Source of the DNA: Amycolatopsis pittospori
Lineage (GTDB): Bacteria; Actinomycetota; Actinomycetes; Mycobacteriales; Pseudonocardiaceae
Assembly (NCBI RefSeq): GCF_013870525.1
Contig: NZ_JACBXD010000050.1
Coordinates: 1-58,484 of the forward strand
Direction of reading: 5' to 3'
DNA length: 58,484 nt
Shown: one piece after another, positions 50,174-57,922 of the stretch
How positions within the stretch are numbered: position 1 is the stretch's first letter
Layout: each line of letters begins with the position of its first letter
Position numbers and translations under genes: made by a program
Notes under the pieces: generated by a model
The model's input: the letters and a program-made list of their open reading frames with translations, nothing else
What the model was told of the DNA's origin: nothing
The model's database searches: none

Positions 50174-52153
50174 TTACTGGCCGTGAGCGGCGTCGGACCC
50201 GGTGGTGGCGCCGGCGGCGACCACACCTTGCTGACCTTCGATTTCGTAGACCGACGCGTCGGAGTTGTGGAAGACGCGCTTGAAACCCGGTGTGATGTCG
50301 AGGCGCTGGAGGCCCACCGCGGACTGCGCGTTGGGGGCCACCTTTCCCTTGCCGACCAGCACGTAGCGCACCTTGAGGTCGGTGAGCGCCTCCCGCACGC
50401 GCGGTTCGCGGTTGATGTCGTTGAGGAACACGCTGAGCCAGCCGGCCTTGGTGGTGAACTCGGCGCCGTAGTTGGTCCACTCGACCGGCTGAACCCCCGA
50501 AAGGGCGTACAACCACACCGAGCCGTCGGCCTTGTCGTTCATGACGCGCTCGCCCGGCACGACGTGCTTCCCGAGCCAGGCGTAGGCCTCTTCCTCGCCC
50601 TTGCTGACCGACGGGCCGTTGCTGCCGTAACTCTGTGCGAGCCGCGAGGAGTTGCGGCCGATGTAGCCGCCCCGGCTCAGCACCGACACGACCAGCCCGA
50701 TCACCAGCGCGCCGACGATGGCCGCGGTGAACGGGTTCAGATTCGGCTTCCGCTCGCCTAGCTTCTCGGCGAACTTGCCCGACGCGGTGTGCACGAACTC
50801 GCCGAACGCGACCGCCCCGGCCAGCGGGACGAGCGCGCCGACGCGCCAGTGGTCGTTGTAGAACACCCCGGTCAGGGTGTGGATGAGCGGCGTCTCCAGC
50901 GAGATCGTCGCGGCGAACAGGCCACCGAGGACGACGTACGCGCCCACCATCCAGAGCATCCGCCGGTGCCGGACCAGGAAGACGACACCGATGAACGCCG
51001 GGATGCCGATCCACCACTGCGGGAAATCGGCCATCGGCGAGAACGTGATCGTCTGCCCGAGCGCGCCGGACACGCTGGTCTCCGACGCCCAGAACGCGCT
51101 GGTCACACCGCCCGCGTTGTAGAGCGCGGGCAGGACCTGCGGCACACCGAAGACGACCGCGAGCACGATCGTGGCCACCAGTGTGGCCGCGCTGCGGCGC
51201 CAGCTGATCTTCTCGAAACGGAACAGGACCGCGAGCAGGATCAGCAGGAAGTAGACCATGATCACGAAGATCAGGCTGGTGTGCAGACCGGCCAGTCCGG
51301 CGACGCCGACGCCGATCGCGACCGGTCCGGCGATCCCGCGCGGTTTGAGCAGCAGGCGGGCCAGCGCGAGCATCGCGGGCACGAGCGCCACACCGGCGAC
51401 GTAGGGCCACAGCGGGCCGCGCCACAGCGAGTCGTACGGGAACGCGGTGAACCAGGTGGACACGGCCGCGGCGGCGGCGGTCGCGAGGGCCGGCATCCCC
51501 CAGGCGCGGCACATCGCGGCGACGCCGACCGGGACGGCCAGCACGACCATGAGCGCCGCCAGGTTCAGCGTCGGCATCATCGTCAGGCCGCCCTTGCCGA
51601 AGATCAGGGCGAGCAGCGCGTGGTAGGTGTCCGGGTAGAAGTAGTCGGTCTGGTTCGGCAGGTTCGCGATGGTGCCGACCGTCGACGCGCGCGCGTCGCC
51701 GTGCTCGGCGATCCAGCGCACCAGGTTGCCGTGGAACGGCGCGTCCCAGCCCTGCTGGACGTTCTCCAGGGTGTGCGAGCCGCGCAGGAAGGTCACCGTG
51801 CCGACGCCGAGACCGACCACGACACCGGCGCCGATCAGCAGGTGATCACGCAGGGAACGCTTCGGCGCTTCGCCCTCTTCGTCTTCGTCCCAGTCAGGGT
51901 GACGCTTCGCGGTGAAGCGGAGCACGAGGAATGAGAGTCCGAAGCCGACGACGGACAGCAGGAGGACCCAGAGGCCGACGTTCAGCATGTTCCAGCGGAT
52001 GCCGAGACCGCCGAGGAGCGGGATGCCGATGGCGACGAGCCCGAAGGTCAGCAGCGGGGCCGCCGCGGCGAGGGTCCAGCCGCGCAGCCTGATCGCGGCG
52101 CCGAAGACGAGCCCCGGCAGCCAGAACGCCAGTAACACCAAAAGAACGTTCAT
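50174..52153 (-). CDS. large multi-TM protein, DUF6541-like putative GT-C glycosyltransferase
   Basis: This 659-residue protein has about 13 membrane helices and two soluble regions: a loop after helix 4 (AKRHPDWDEDEEGEAPKRSL) and a C-terminal domain from about residue 520. It resembles actinobacterial DUF6541 proteins, which have a GT-C-like layout. A periplasmic loop with GWDAPFHGNLVRWIAEHG contains candidate catalytic acids. It likely uses a polyprenyl-phosphate-linked sugar made by the downstream GT2. No ribosome-binding site is obvious before the ATG. Confidence 0.75.
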   Translation of the reverse strand: MNVLLVLLAFWLPGLVFGAAIRLRGWTLAAAAPLLTFGLVAIGIPLLGGLGIRWNMLNVGLWVLLLSVVGFGLSFLVLRFTAKRHPDWDEDEEGEAPKRSLRDHLLIGAGVVVGLGVGTVTFLRGSHTLENVQQGWDAPFHGNLVRWIAEHGDARASTVGTIANLPNQTDYFYPDTYHALLALIFGKGGLTMMPTLNLAALMVVLAVPVGVAAMCRAWGMPALATAAAAAVSTWFTAFPYDSLWRGPLWPYVAGVALVPAMLALARLLLKPRGIAGPVAIGVGVAGLAGLHTSLIFVIMVYFLLILLAVLFRFEKISWRRSAATLVATIVLAVVFGVPQVLPALYNAGGVTSAFWASETSVSGALGQTITFSPMADFPQWWIGIPAFIGVVFLVRHRRMLWMVGAYVVLGGLFAATISLETPLIHTLTGVFYNDHWRVGALVPLAGAVAFGEFVHTASGKFAEKLGERKPNLNPFTAAIVGALVIGLVVSVLSRGGYIGRNSSRLAQSYGSNGPSVSKGEEEAYAWLGKHVVPGERVMNDKADGSVWLYALSGVQPVEWTNYGAEFTTKAGWLSVFLNDINREPRVREALTDLKVRYVLVGKGKVAPNAQSAVGLQRLDITPGFKRVFHNSDASVYEIEGQQGVVAAGATTGSDAAHGQ

Positions 52154-52227
52154 CGAATTCGCTGTCCAACCCTATTCGGCGCTAAAGAACGCCACCCCGT
52201 TTCGCGGCGCGCGATGGCGCGGTCACA

Positions 52228-53541
52228 TTACCGAGACGTTTCGGACGGCCGCGCGTTGCCCGTCTCGGGGGTGCCTCTCACCACGAAACCCATCACGACC
52301 AGAAGCCCGACCGTCGGACCGGCGGCGAGGCCGACGACGGCGCGCACGACGGTGTCGCCGGGGAAGAACAGCAGCACCAGCGCGGTCGCGACGACGACGG
52401 CCGCCCAGGTGATCAGCACCTTCGTGGCCTTGGCCTGCGCGACCAGCACGGCGGCGAGCAGTTGCATCGCGGCCAGCAGGATCGACGACCAGACCAGTCC
52501 GGCCATCCACCAGGCCTCGGGGTCGTTCTTGGCGCCGTAGACCAGTCGGACCACCCACGGGCCGATCAGCCAGCCGATCAGCGCGCCGAGGGCCGCGAGC
52601 GCCAGCGCACCGGCCGAACCGAGCGCGAGCAGCCGCCGCAGCCGGTGCTTGCCCTCCTCGGTGCTGGAAAGGCGCACGACGGTCGGGACCGCGAGCGCCT
52701 GGACCGGCGCCATCAGCGTCAGCGGCGTCCTGGCCACGAAGAGGGCGAGGAAGAGCACGCCGAGCTTGTCCTTGTCGCCGCCGGGCGCGAGCAGGCTGAC
52801 CAGCGCCGGGTAGCCGGTGATGACACTCGCGGTGAGCCCGGCGCCCGCGAGGAGCATCAGCATGTTCGTGACGACCGGCTTCGCGGGCTCGTCGACGTCG
52901 AGCTTGGGGTCGACCAGGCGAGCGGCGCCGCGGGCGAACAGCAGCCAGGCGAACGAGCCCGTCGCGGCGGCGATGGCGAACCAGTAGAGCTGGGTGAGCC
53001 CGGCGACGACCAGCGCGGCGACCACGAGGATCCGCACGGCCGCCTCGACCAGGATCAGCCAGGAGTAGGACCGGACCTGGTTCTGGCCGATGAGCAGGCC
53101 GCGCGCGGCGAACTGGAAGGCGAACGAAAGCCCGCCCGCGAGCACGATCACGGCGAGGGCGAACTGGCCGCCGTAGACCTTGTCGGTCACCGGCGGGATG
53201 AGCGTGAAGAGCGCGGCGACGCCGACCGCGACGATGCTGGTGACGAAGGCGATCACCGCGGGTCGGCCCGCCTTGCGGCCTTCGAGCGCGGCGTGCGCCG
53301 ACTGACGTGAGATCTCCTGTTCAAGCGGGGAAAGGGCGGCGCCCAGTCCCATGAGCATGCCCCAGAAGGAGAGCAGGACGGCGTTGTCCTCGGGTGGGAG
53401 GACCCGGCCCCAGACCACGGTGAGCGCGTAGCCGAGCGCGATCGCGATCAGCAGGTAGACGCCGATCCGACCGGCGGATTTCCCGGTGTCCTTGGCCAGT
53501 TCCTCGCTGCTCACGGTGGTGCTCGCCGACTCCGCGCTCAT
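52228..53541 (-). CDS. polysaccharide flippase (MOP superfamily)
   Basis: This 437-residue protein has about 12 helices and belongs to the Wzx/MATE-like MOP superfamily of lipid-linked glycan exporters. The N terminus is a 25-residue cytoplasmic tail. The first helix begins AGRIGVYLLIAIALGYALTV. Its ATG overlaps the stop of the upstream GT2 gene by 4 nt, so it works with that enzyme. It would move a lipid-linked intermediate across the membrane. Confidence 0.82.
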   Translation of the reverse strand: MSAESASTTVSSEELAKDTGKSAGRIGVYLLIAIALGYALTVVWGRVLPPEDNAVLLSFWGMLMGLGAALSPLEQEISRQSAHAALEGRKAGRPAVIAFVTSIVAVGVAALFTLIPPVTDKVYGGQFALAVIVLAGGLSFAFQFAARGLLIGQNQVRSYSWLILVEAAVRILVVAALVVAGLTQLYWFAIAAATGSFAWLLFARGAARLVDPKLDVDEPAKPVVTNMLMLLAGAGLTASVITGYPALVSLLAPGGDKDKLGVLFLALFVARTPLTLMAPVQALAVPTVVRLSSTEEGKHRLRRLLALGSAGALALAALGALIGWLIGPWVVRLVYGAKNDPEAWWMAGLVWSSILLAAMQLLAAVLVAQAKATKVLITWAAVVVATALVLLFFPGDTVVRAVVGLAAGPTVGLLVVMGFVVRGTPETGNARPSETSR

Positions 53542-54554
53542 CGACGCAGCCGGGCTCGCAGCGCCATGAAGAGACCTCGGAGCGCTCCGGCGCCGAAGCC
53601 GGCGGCGAACACCGGGGTGAGCTGGGCGACCGCCTTGGCCTCGGCCTTGGTCGCGCCGAACTTCGTCACCGCGAAACCGGCGGCCGTCGAACCCGCCGCG
53701 GCCAGCGCGACGGCGGCCTTCGGGCGCTTCGCGGCGACACCGAGACCGAGCACGCCGACGGCCATCGCGGCGAACAGCCCGTTGCGCGCGGGGCCGGGCG
53801 ACGCGAGATACGAATCGACGAACGTGGTGCCGCGGAAATACGACTGCCCGATGAACTTCTTGAAGGAATCGCGGCCGTGGTAAGTCGCGGAGAACTCCGG
53901 CGCCAGGAAGATACGGTGACGTTCGGCGATCCAGCGCAGAACACCGGTGTCGTCACTGGCGAAACGAACGTCTTCGAAGAGGGACTCGAACGCGTTGGAC
54001 GAATCCTCGAGAACGTCCTTCGGCGCGGAAAAGAATCCAGTGCCTTTCGGGAAGACGTCGAACTCTTCGATACCGAACGACATCAACCGCGGGTCCGCGC
54101 AATAACGACGCCACGGGATCTTCACCAGCCCGGCCATGAATCCCGCGTACGGATTGTGTTCGGAGGCCACGTTGACGTGACCGTTCCAGACCGTGCGCTC
54201 GGGATGGTCCACGAGCTGGTCGCGGAGGAAGGTGAGTGAGCTCTGATCCACGATCACGCGGCTGTCGAGCAGCAGGATCTGCCGTCCGGACGCCTTCGCG
54301 ATCCCCGCCCGGCGGGCCTCGAACCGGCCGCTGTTCGGCTGCGACAGGACGGTGATCCCGTACAGTTCCTGCAGCTGGGCGAGCTTGTCCGGGGTGGCGT
54401 CGGTGCTGCCGTCGTCGACGACGACGACCTCGACCGGCCAGTTCGCCGCCTGTGCCGACGCGATCAGCGCGCCCACACTGCGGTCGATCCAGTTCTGCTC
54501 GTTGTAGACCGGGATCACCACGGACAGGGCCGGGAGGAGCGAATTCGCACTCAC
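53538..54554 (-). CDS. GT2 glycosyltransferase with C-terminal membrane segments
   Basis: This 338-residue protein has a GT-A domain with SVVIPVYNEQNWIDRSV at the N terminus, VVVDDGSTD and LLLDSRVIVD, plus two hydrophobic segments near the C terminus (about 265-300). GTG at 54554 is 7 nt after TAGCCT and is the leaderless geometry. It would elongate a lipid-linked glycan. It is divergent from the epimerase gene, 61 nt apart, and couples to the flippase gene. Confidence 0.85.
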   Translation of the reverse strand: MSANSLLPALSVVIPVYNEQNWIDRSVGALIASAQAANWPVEVVVVDDGSTDATPDKLAQLQELYGITVLSQPNSGRFEARRAGIAKASGRQILLLDSRVIVDQSSLTFLRDQLVDHPERTVWNGHVNVASEHNPYAGFMAGLVKIPWRRYCADPRLMSFGIEEFDVFPKGTGFFSAPKDVLEDSSNAFESLFEDVRFASDDTGVLRWIAERHRIFLAPEFSATYHGRDSFKKFIGQSYFRGTTFVDSYLASPGPARNGLFAAMAVGVLGLGVAAKRPKAAVALAAAGSTAAGFAVTKFGATKAEAKAVAQLTPVFAAGFGAGALRGLFMALRARLRR

Positions 54555-54615
54555 CCCGGCGAGGCTACCTTGCGCGGCCCACCAGTATCCTTCGGGCACC
54601 GCAGACCCCGACAGA

Positions 54616-55728
54616 ATGGCTCTTCCGGTGATTTCCTTCATTCTCGGCACCACGGCGGAACTGATCAAAATCGCGCCGGTCTACCACGGCATCCTCGAAC
54701 GCGGGGTCCGGCCGAAGATCTGGTTCACCGCTCAGCACGTCGACGAGGTCTCCGACGTCCTCGCCGACCTGAACCTGCCGGAGCCGGACGTCTGGCTGGT
54801 GCCGAAGGAGAAGGCGCACAACCTGGAGTCGCCCGCGCAGGTGCCGGGCTGGGCCGCGCAGGTGCTGCGCACCGCGTGGAGCCGCCGGGCCGAACTGAAG
54901 GCCGCGCTGGTCGAGGACGGGCGTCCGCCGCTGGTGCTGGTGCACGGCGACACCTTCACCACGCCGTACGGCTCGCTCATCGGGAAGCGGATCCTCAAGT
55001 CGCGGGTCGGGCACGTCGAGGCGGGTGCGCGGTCGGGCAGCATCATGTCGCCGCTGCCGGAAGAGCTGAACCGGAAGATCGCCGCGAAGATCGTCGACAT
55101 GCACTTCGCGCCGAGCGCGCGTGAGGTGAACAACCTCCGCAACGCCCGCGGCGTCGTCGTCGACACCGAGGCCAACACCGCGATCGACGCGATGCGGCTC
55201 GCCATCAACGGCCCGCTCGACGTCGAGGGGCTGCCGGAGAAGTTCGGCCTCGCCACCCTGCACCGCTTCGAGCTGGTCTCGCGCGCGGACAAGTACCGCG
55301 AAGCGCTGGAGATCCTGCGCGAGCAGAGCAAGCAGATGCCCATCCTCTACATGGCGGGCGCGCCCGAGCGCGAGAAGATCCGCGCGCTGGGCCTGGCGAA
55401 CCTCTTCGACGAGAAGAACTTCATCATCCAGCCGAAGATGCGGTACCTGAAGTTCCTGCCGCTCGTCGCGCGCGCCGAGTACGTCGTCACCGACTCCGGC
55501 GGCCTGTCGGCCGAGTGCTACTACCTCGGCCTGCCGTGCGCCGTGCACCGCGAGCGCACCGAGACGCCGCAGCACCTCGGCGAGACCGTCGTGCTGACCG
55601 AGATGCGCGGGGACAAGCTGCAGAACTTCCTCGACACCTACCAGAACCGCCGCGGCGAGTCCTGGGTCGAGAAGTTCCACCCGTCGGAGATCATCGTCGA
55701 CACGCTGGCGCGCCTCGGCTACTGCTGA
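54616..55728 (+). CDS. wecB: UDP-N-acetylglucosamine 2-epimerase-like enzyme
   Basis: This 370-residue GT-B-fold enzyme begins LPVISFILGTTAELIKIAPV and has HGDTFTTPYG, GHVEAGARSG, PEELNRK and TDSGGLSAEC, the landmarks of non-hydrolysing WecB/MnaA epimerases. It would interconvert UDP-GlcNAc and UDP-ManNAc for glycan synthesis. The divergent GT2 and flippase genes are likely partners. There is no clear ribosome-binding site; ATG at 54616 fits the family N terminus. Confidence 0.85.
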   Translation: MALPVISFILGTTAELIKIAPVYHGILERGVRPKIWFTAQHVDEVSDVLADLNLPEPDVWLVPKEKAHNLESPAQVPGWAAQVLRTAWSRRAELKAALVEDGRPPLVLVHGDTFTTPYGSLIGKRILKSRVGHVEAGARSGSIMSPLPEELNRKIAAKIVDMHFAPSAREVNNLRNARGVVVDTEANTAIDAMRLAINGPLDVEGLPEKFGLATLHRFELVSRADKYREALEILREQSKQMPILYMAGAPEREKIRALGLANLFDEKNFIIQPKMRYLKFLPLVARAEYVVTDSGGLSAECYYLGLPCAVHRERTETPQHLGETVVLTEMRGDKLQNFLDTYQNRRGESWVEKFHPSEIIVDTLARLGYC

Positions 55729-55738
55729 CGCTCCGGCG

Positions 55739-55831
55739 GTGGCGGCCTCGGTGGAGTTCACCCACCACCCGGAGTACACCGGCACCAGCGAGTACAAGTG
55801 GCACCTCGGGATGTGGGTGGGCGACGTCTGA
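55739..55831 (+). pseudogene. possible gene remnant or small open frame
   Basis: A 30-residue frame starting GTG at 55739 ends VEFTHHPEYTGTSEYKWHLG, then MWVGDV. Its aromatic- and His-rich composition looks like real protein and differs from the Arg/Pro/Ala content of random high-GC frames, but it has no ribosome-binding site and I recognise no family. It could be the C terminus of a lost gene. Confidence 0.3.
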
Positions 55832-55859
55832 TCTCGCGCAACCGCCCCCTGCGCCTGCA

Positions 55860-55906
55860 ATGAACGGCCCGTTACTTGCAAAATTTGCAAGTAACGGGCC
55901 GTTCAT
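55860..55906. terminator. perfect palindrome downstream of epimerase and recR
   Basis: 23-nt arms (55860-55882 and 55884-55906; ATGAACGGCCCGTTACTTGC core) surround one A at 55883. The core is identical to the palindromes at 10691-10745 and 22782-22840. It lies in the convergent gap between the epimerase gene and recR. Confidence 0.85.
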
Positions 55907-55944
55907 AGCGTTCAGTGGGCTGGGCTCAAGGACCTCAAGGCCGG

Positions 55945-56541
55945 CTAGAGAGCCCGCCTGCCGGAAAGCGCCCGGCCCAGCGTCAGCTCGTCCGCGAACT
56001 CCAGGTCACCGCCCATCGGAAGACCCGAAGCGAGCCGGGTCACCGACAGACCGGGGAAGTCGCGAAGCATCCGTACGAGGTACGTCGCCGTCGCCTCGCC
56101 CTCGGTGTTCGGGTCGGTCGCGATGATGATCTCGCTGATCTCCGCGCCACCGATCCGCGCGAGCAGTTCCCGCATCCGCAGCTGCTCCGGGCCGATGCCG
56201 GACAACGGGTCCAGCGCGCCGCCGAGCACGTGGTAGCGGCCCTTGAACTCGCGCGTCCGCTCGACGGCGAGCACGTCCTTCGGCTCCTCGACCACGCAGA
56301 TGACCGTGAGGTCCCGGCGGGTGTCGCGGCAGATCCGGCAGGTCTCCTGTTCGGAGACGTTGCCGCAGACCTCGCAGAACTGCACGCCTTCCTTGACCTT
56401 GCCGAGCACTTCCTGCAAACGCGAGATGTCCGCGGGATCGGCCGCCAGCAGGTGGAAGGCGATCCGCTGCGCGCTTTTGGGACCGACGCCGGGCAGCCGC
56501 CCGAGTTCGTCGATCAGGTCCTGGACGACACCCTCGTACAA
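55945..56541 (-). CDS. recR: recombination mediator protein RecR
   Basis: This 198-residue protein loads RecA with RecF/RecO. A helix-hairpin-helix lies at the N terminus (LGRLPGVGPKSAQRIAFHLL), a zinc finger with C56, C59, C68 and C71 follows, then a Toprim domain from about 79 (VICVVEEPKDVLAVE) and a C-terminal Walker-B-like region. The start is TTG, 1 nt after the ybaB stop. The pair recR-ybaB with dnaX nearby is the standard actinobacterial arrangement. Confidence 0.95.
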   Translation of the reverse strand: MYEGVVQDLIDELGRLPGVGPKSAQRIAFHLLAADPADISRLQEVLGKVKEGVQFCEVCGNVSEQETCRICRDTRRDLTVICVVEEPKDVLAVERTREFKGRYHVLGGALDPLSGIGPEQLRMRELLARIGGAEISEIIIATDPNTEGEATATYLVRMLRDFPGLSVTRLASGLPMGGDLEFADELTLGRALSGRRAL

Positions 56542-56542
56542 G

Positions 56543-56899
56543 CTAGCCGCCGAGCCCGGGGAAGCCGCCGAGGTCCGGCATCCCGCCGCCGAGGCCGCCG
56601 GCGAGCGGGCCGAGCTTCTGTTCGGTGAGCTTCTGCGCGTTGGCCGAAGCGTCCCGCACGGCCGCGACGACCAGGTCGGACAGCGTCTCGACGTCGTCGG
56701 GGTCGACCACCTTGGGGTCGATGGAAAGAGACTTGAGCTGGCTGTCGCCGGACACGGTCGCGGTGACGAGGCCGCCGCCGGAAGTGCCGGTCACCTCCGT
56801 GTTGGCCAGCTCCTCCTGGGCTTCGACCAGCTTCTGCTGCATCTGCTGCGCCTGCTGCATGATCTGCGACAGATCGAAGCCGCCACCGGGTTGCACCAT
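56543..56899 (-). CDS. ybaB: YbaB/EbfC-family nucleoid-associated protein
   Basis: This 118-residue protein has the helical N terminus MQQAQQMQQKLVEAQEEL, a central beta region (VTATVSGDSQLKSLSIDP) and a Gly-rich tail (GGLGGGMPDLGGFPGLGG). YbaB dimers bind DNA as tweezers. It is the first gene of the recR operon; recR follows within 1 nt. AGGAGAG precedes the ATG at some distance. Confidence 0.92.
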   Translation of the reverse strand: MVQPGGGFDLSQIMQQAQQMQQKLVEAQEELANTEVTGTSGGGLVTATVSGDSQLKSLSIDPKVVDPDDVETLSDLVVAAVRDASANAQKLTEQKLGPLAGGLGGGMPDLGGFPGLGG

Positions 56900-56976
56900 G
56901 ATCCGATCGGTCCTCTCCTGGAAAATCCTGTGCCGCCTCCCAGCCTAGCCGTCACGTGTGTGGCACCGTGGGCGCC

Positions 56977-57828
56977 GTGCGACGACGGCTGAGCGTGATG
57001 GTGGCGATCGGATTGGTGCTGTTCACGGCGTGCGGGGTGGAGACCCCCGCGCCGACGCCGTCGATCCCGCCCGCGCAGTCGGCGAGTTCGGCCCCGGCGA
57101 CGAGTTCCGTACCGCCTTCGAGTGCAAAGCCGCCTTCGAGCACCTCGCAGCCGCCGCCCCCGACGCAGCAGCCGAAGACGGGCAAGGTCGTGGTGCTGGA
57201 TCCCGGCCACAACGGCGGTAATTCCGGCAGGCCCGGCGAGATCAACAAGCAGGTGCCCGCGGGACGCGGCAAGACGAAACCGTGCAATACCACCGGCACG
57301 GCCACGAATTCCGGTTATCCCGAGCACGCGTTCACCTGGGATGTCTCGCAGCGGATCTCGGAAGCCTTGAGCGCCAAGGGAATCCGCGTCATCCTCACCC
57401 GGCGGAACGACACCGGCGTCGGGCCGTGCGTCGACGAACGCGCCGCGATCGGGAACGAGGCGAACGCGGACGCCGTCGTGTCGATCCACGCGGACGGCTC
57501 GAATTCCGCCGGTGCGCACGGATTCCATGTCGCTTATTCGGCTCCGCCGCTGAATGCGCAGCAAGGCGAGCCGTCGACGAAACTCGCGACGGCGTTACGG
57601 GACGGCATCCGCGCGGGCGGCTTCCCGACGTCGACCTACCTCGGTTCGAACGGGCTCGCCCCGCGCGCCGACCTCGGCGGCCTCAATCTCTCGACGCGGC
57701 CCGCCGCGCTCGTCGAATGCGGGAACATGCGCAACGCCGCCGAAGCCGCGGCGATGGCGAGTGAAGAAGGCCGCCAGAGCTACGCCGCCGTCATCGCGAA
57801 GGCCATCGAGGACTACCTCGCGGGCTGA
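56977..57828 (+). CDS. N-acetylmuramoyl-L-alanine amidase (Amidase_3, Rv3717-like)
   Basis: This 283-residue exported protein has a signal segment ending FTAC (C19), a Ser/Pro/Thr-rich linker (about 20-70) and an Amidase_3 zinc domain. The ligands H78 (DPGHNGG), E116 (PEHAF) and H171 (SIHADG), with the catalytic E247 (LVECGNM), are all present. It cleaves the stem peptide from muramic acid during wall remodelling. Several in-frame GTGs exist; 56977 gives the best signal peptide, 56956 is possible. Lipidation is plausible but Phe in the lipobox is unusual. Confidence 0.85.
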   Translation: MRRRLSVMVAIGLVLFTACGVETPAPTPSIPPAQSASSAPATSSVPPSSAKPPSSTSQPPPPTQQPKTGKVVVLDPGHNGGNSGRPGEINKQVPAGRGKTKPCNTTGTATNSGYPEHAFTWDVSQRISEALSAKGIRVILTRRNDTGVGPCVDERAAIGNEANADAVVSIHADGSNSAGAHGFHVAYSAPPLNAQQGEPSTKLATALRDGIRAGGFPTSTYLGSNGLAPRADLGGLNLSTRPAALVECGNMRNAAEAAAMASEEGRQSYAAVIAKAIEDYLAG

Positions 57829-57872
57829 GCGGCCGTACACGACGACCACCGCCTGCTTGTCCGGCAAGCCCC

Positions 57873-57922
57873 CGCGTTTAGTCCTCTGAATGCGGTTCAC
57901 CGCTTTCAGAGGACTAAGTGCG
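57873..57922. terminator. hairpin between amidase and dnaX genes
   Basis: 24-nt arms (57873-57896 and 57899-57922) of the TCCTCTGAATGCGG family pair with three mismatches. The dnaX stop (57914-57916) lies in the right arm. A perfect member of the family lies at 17962-18025. Confidence 0.8.
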
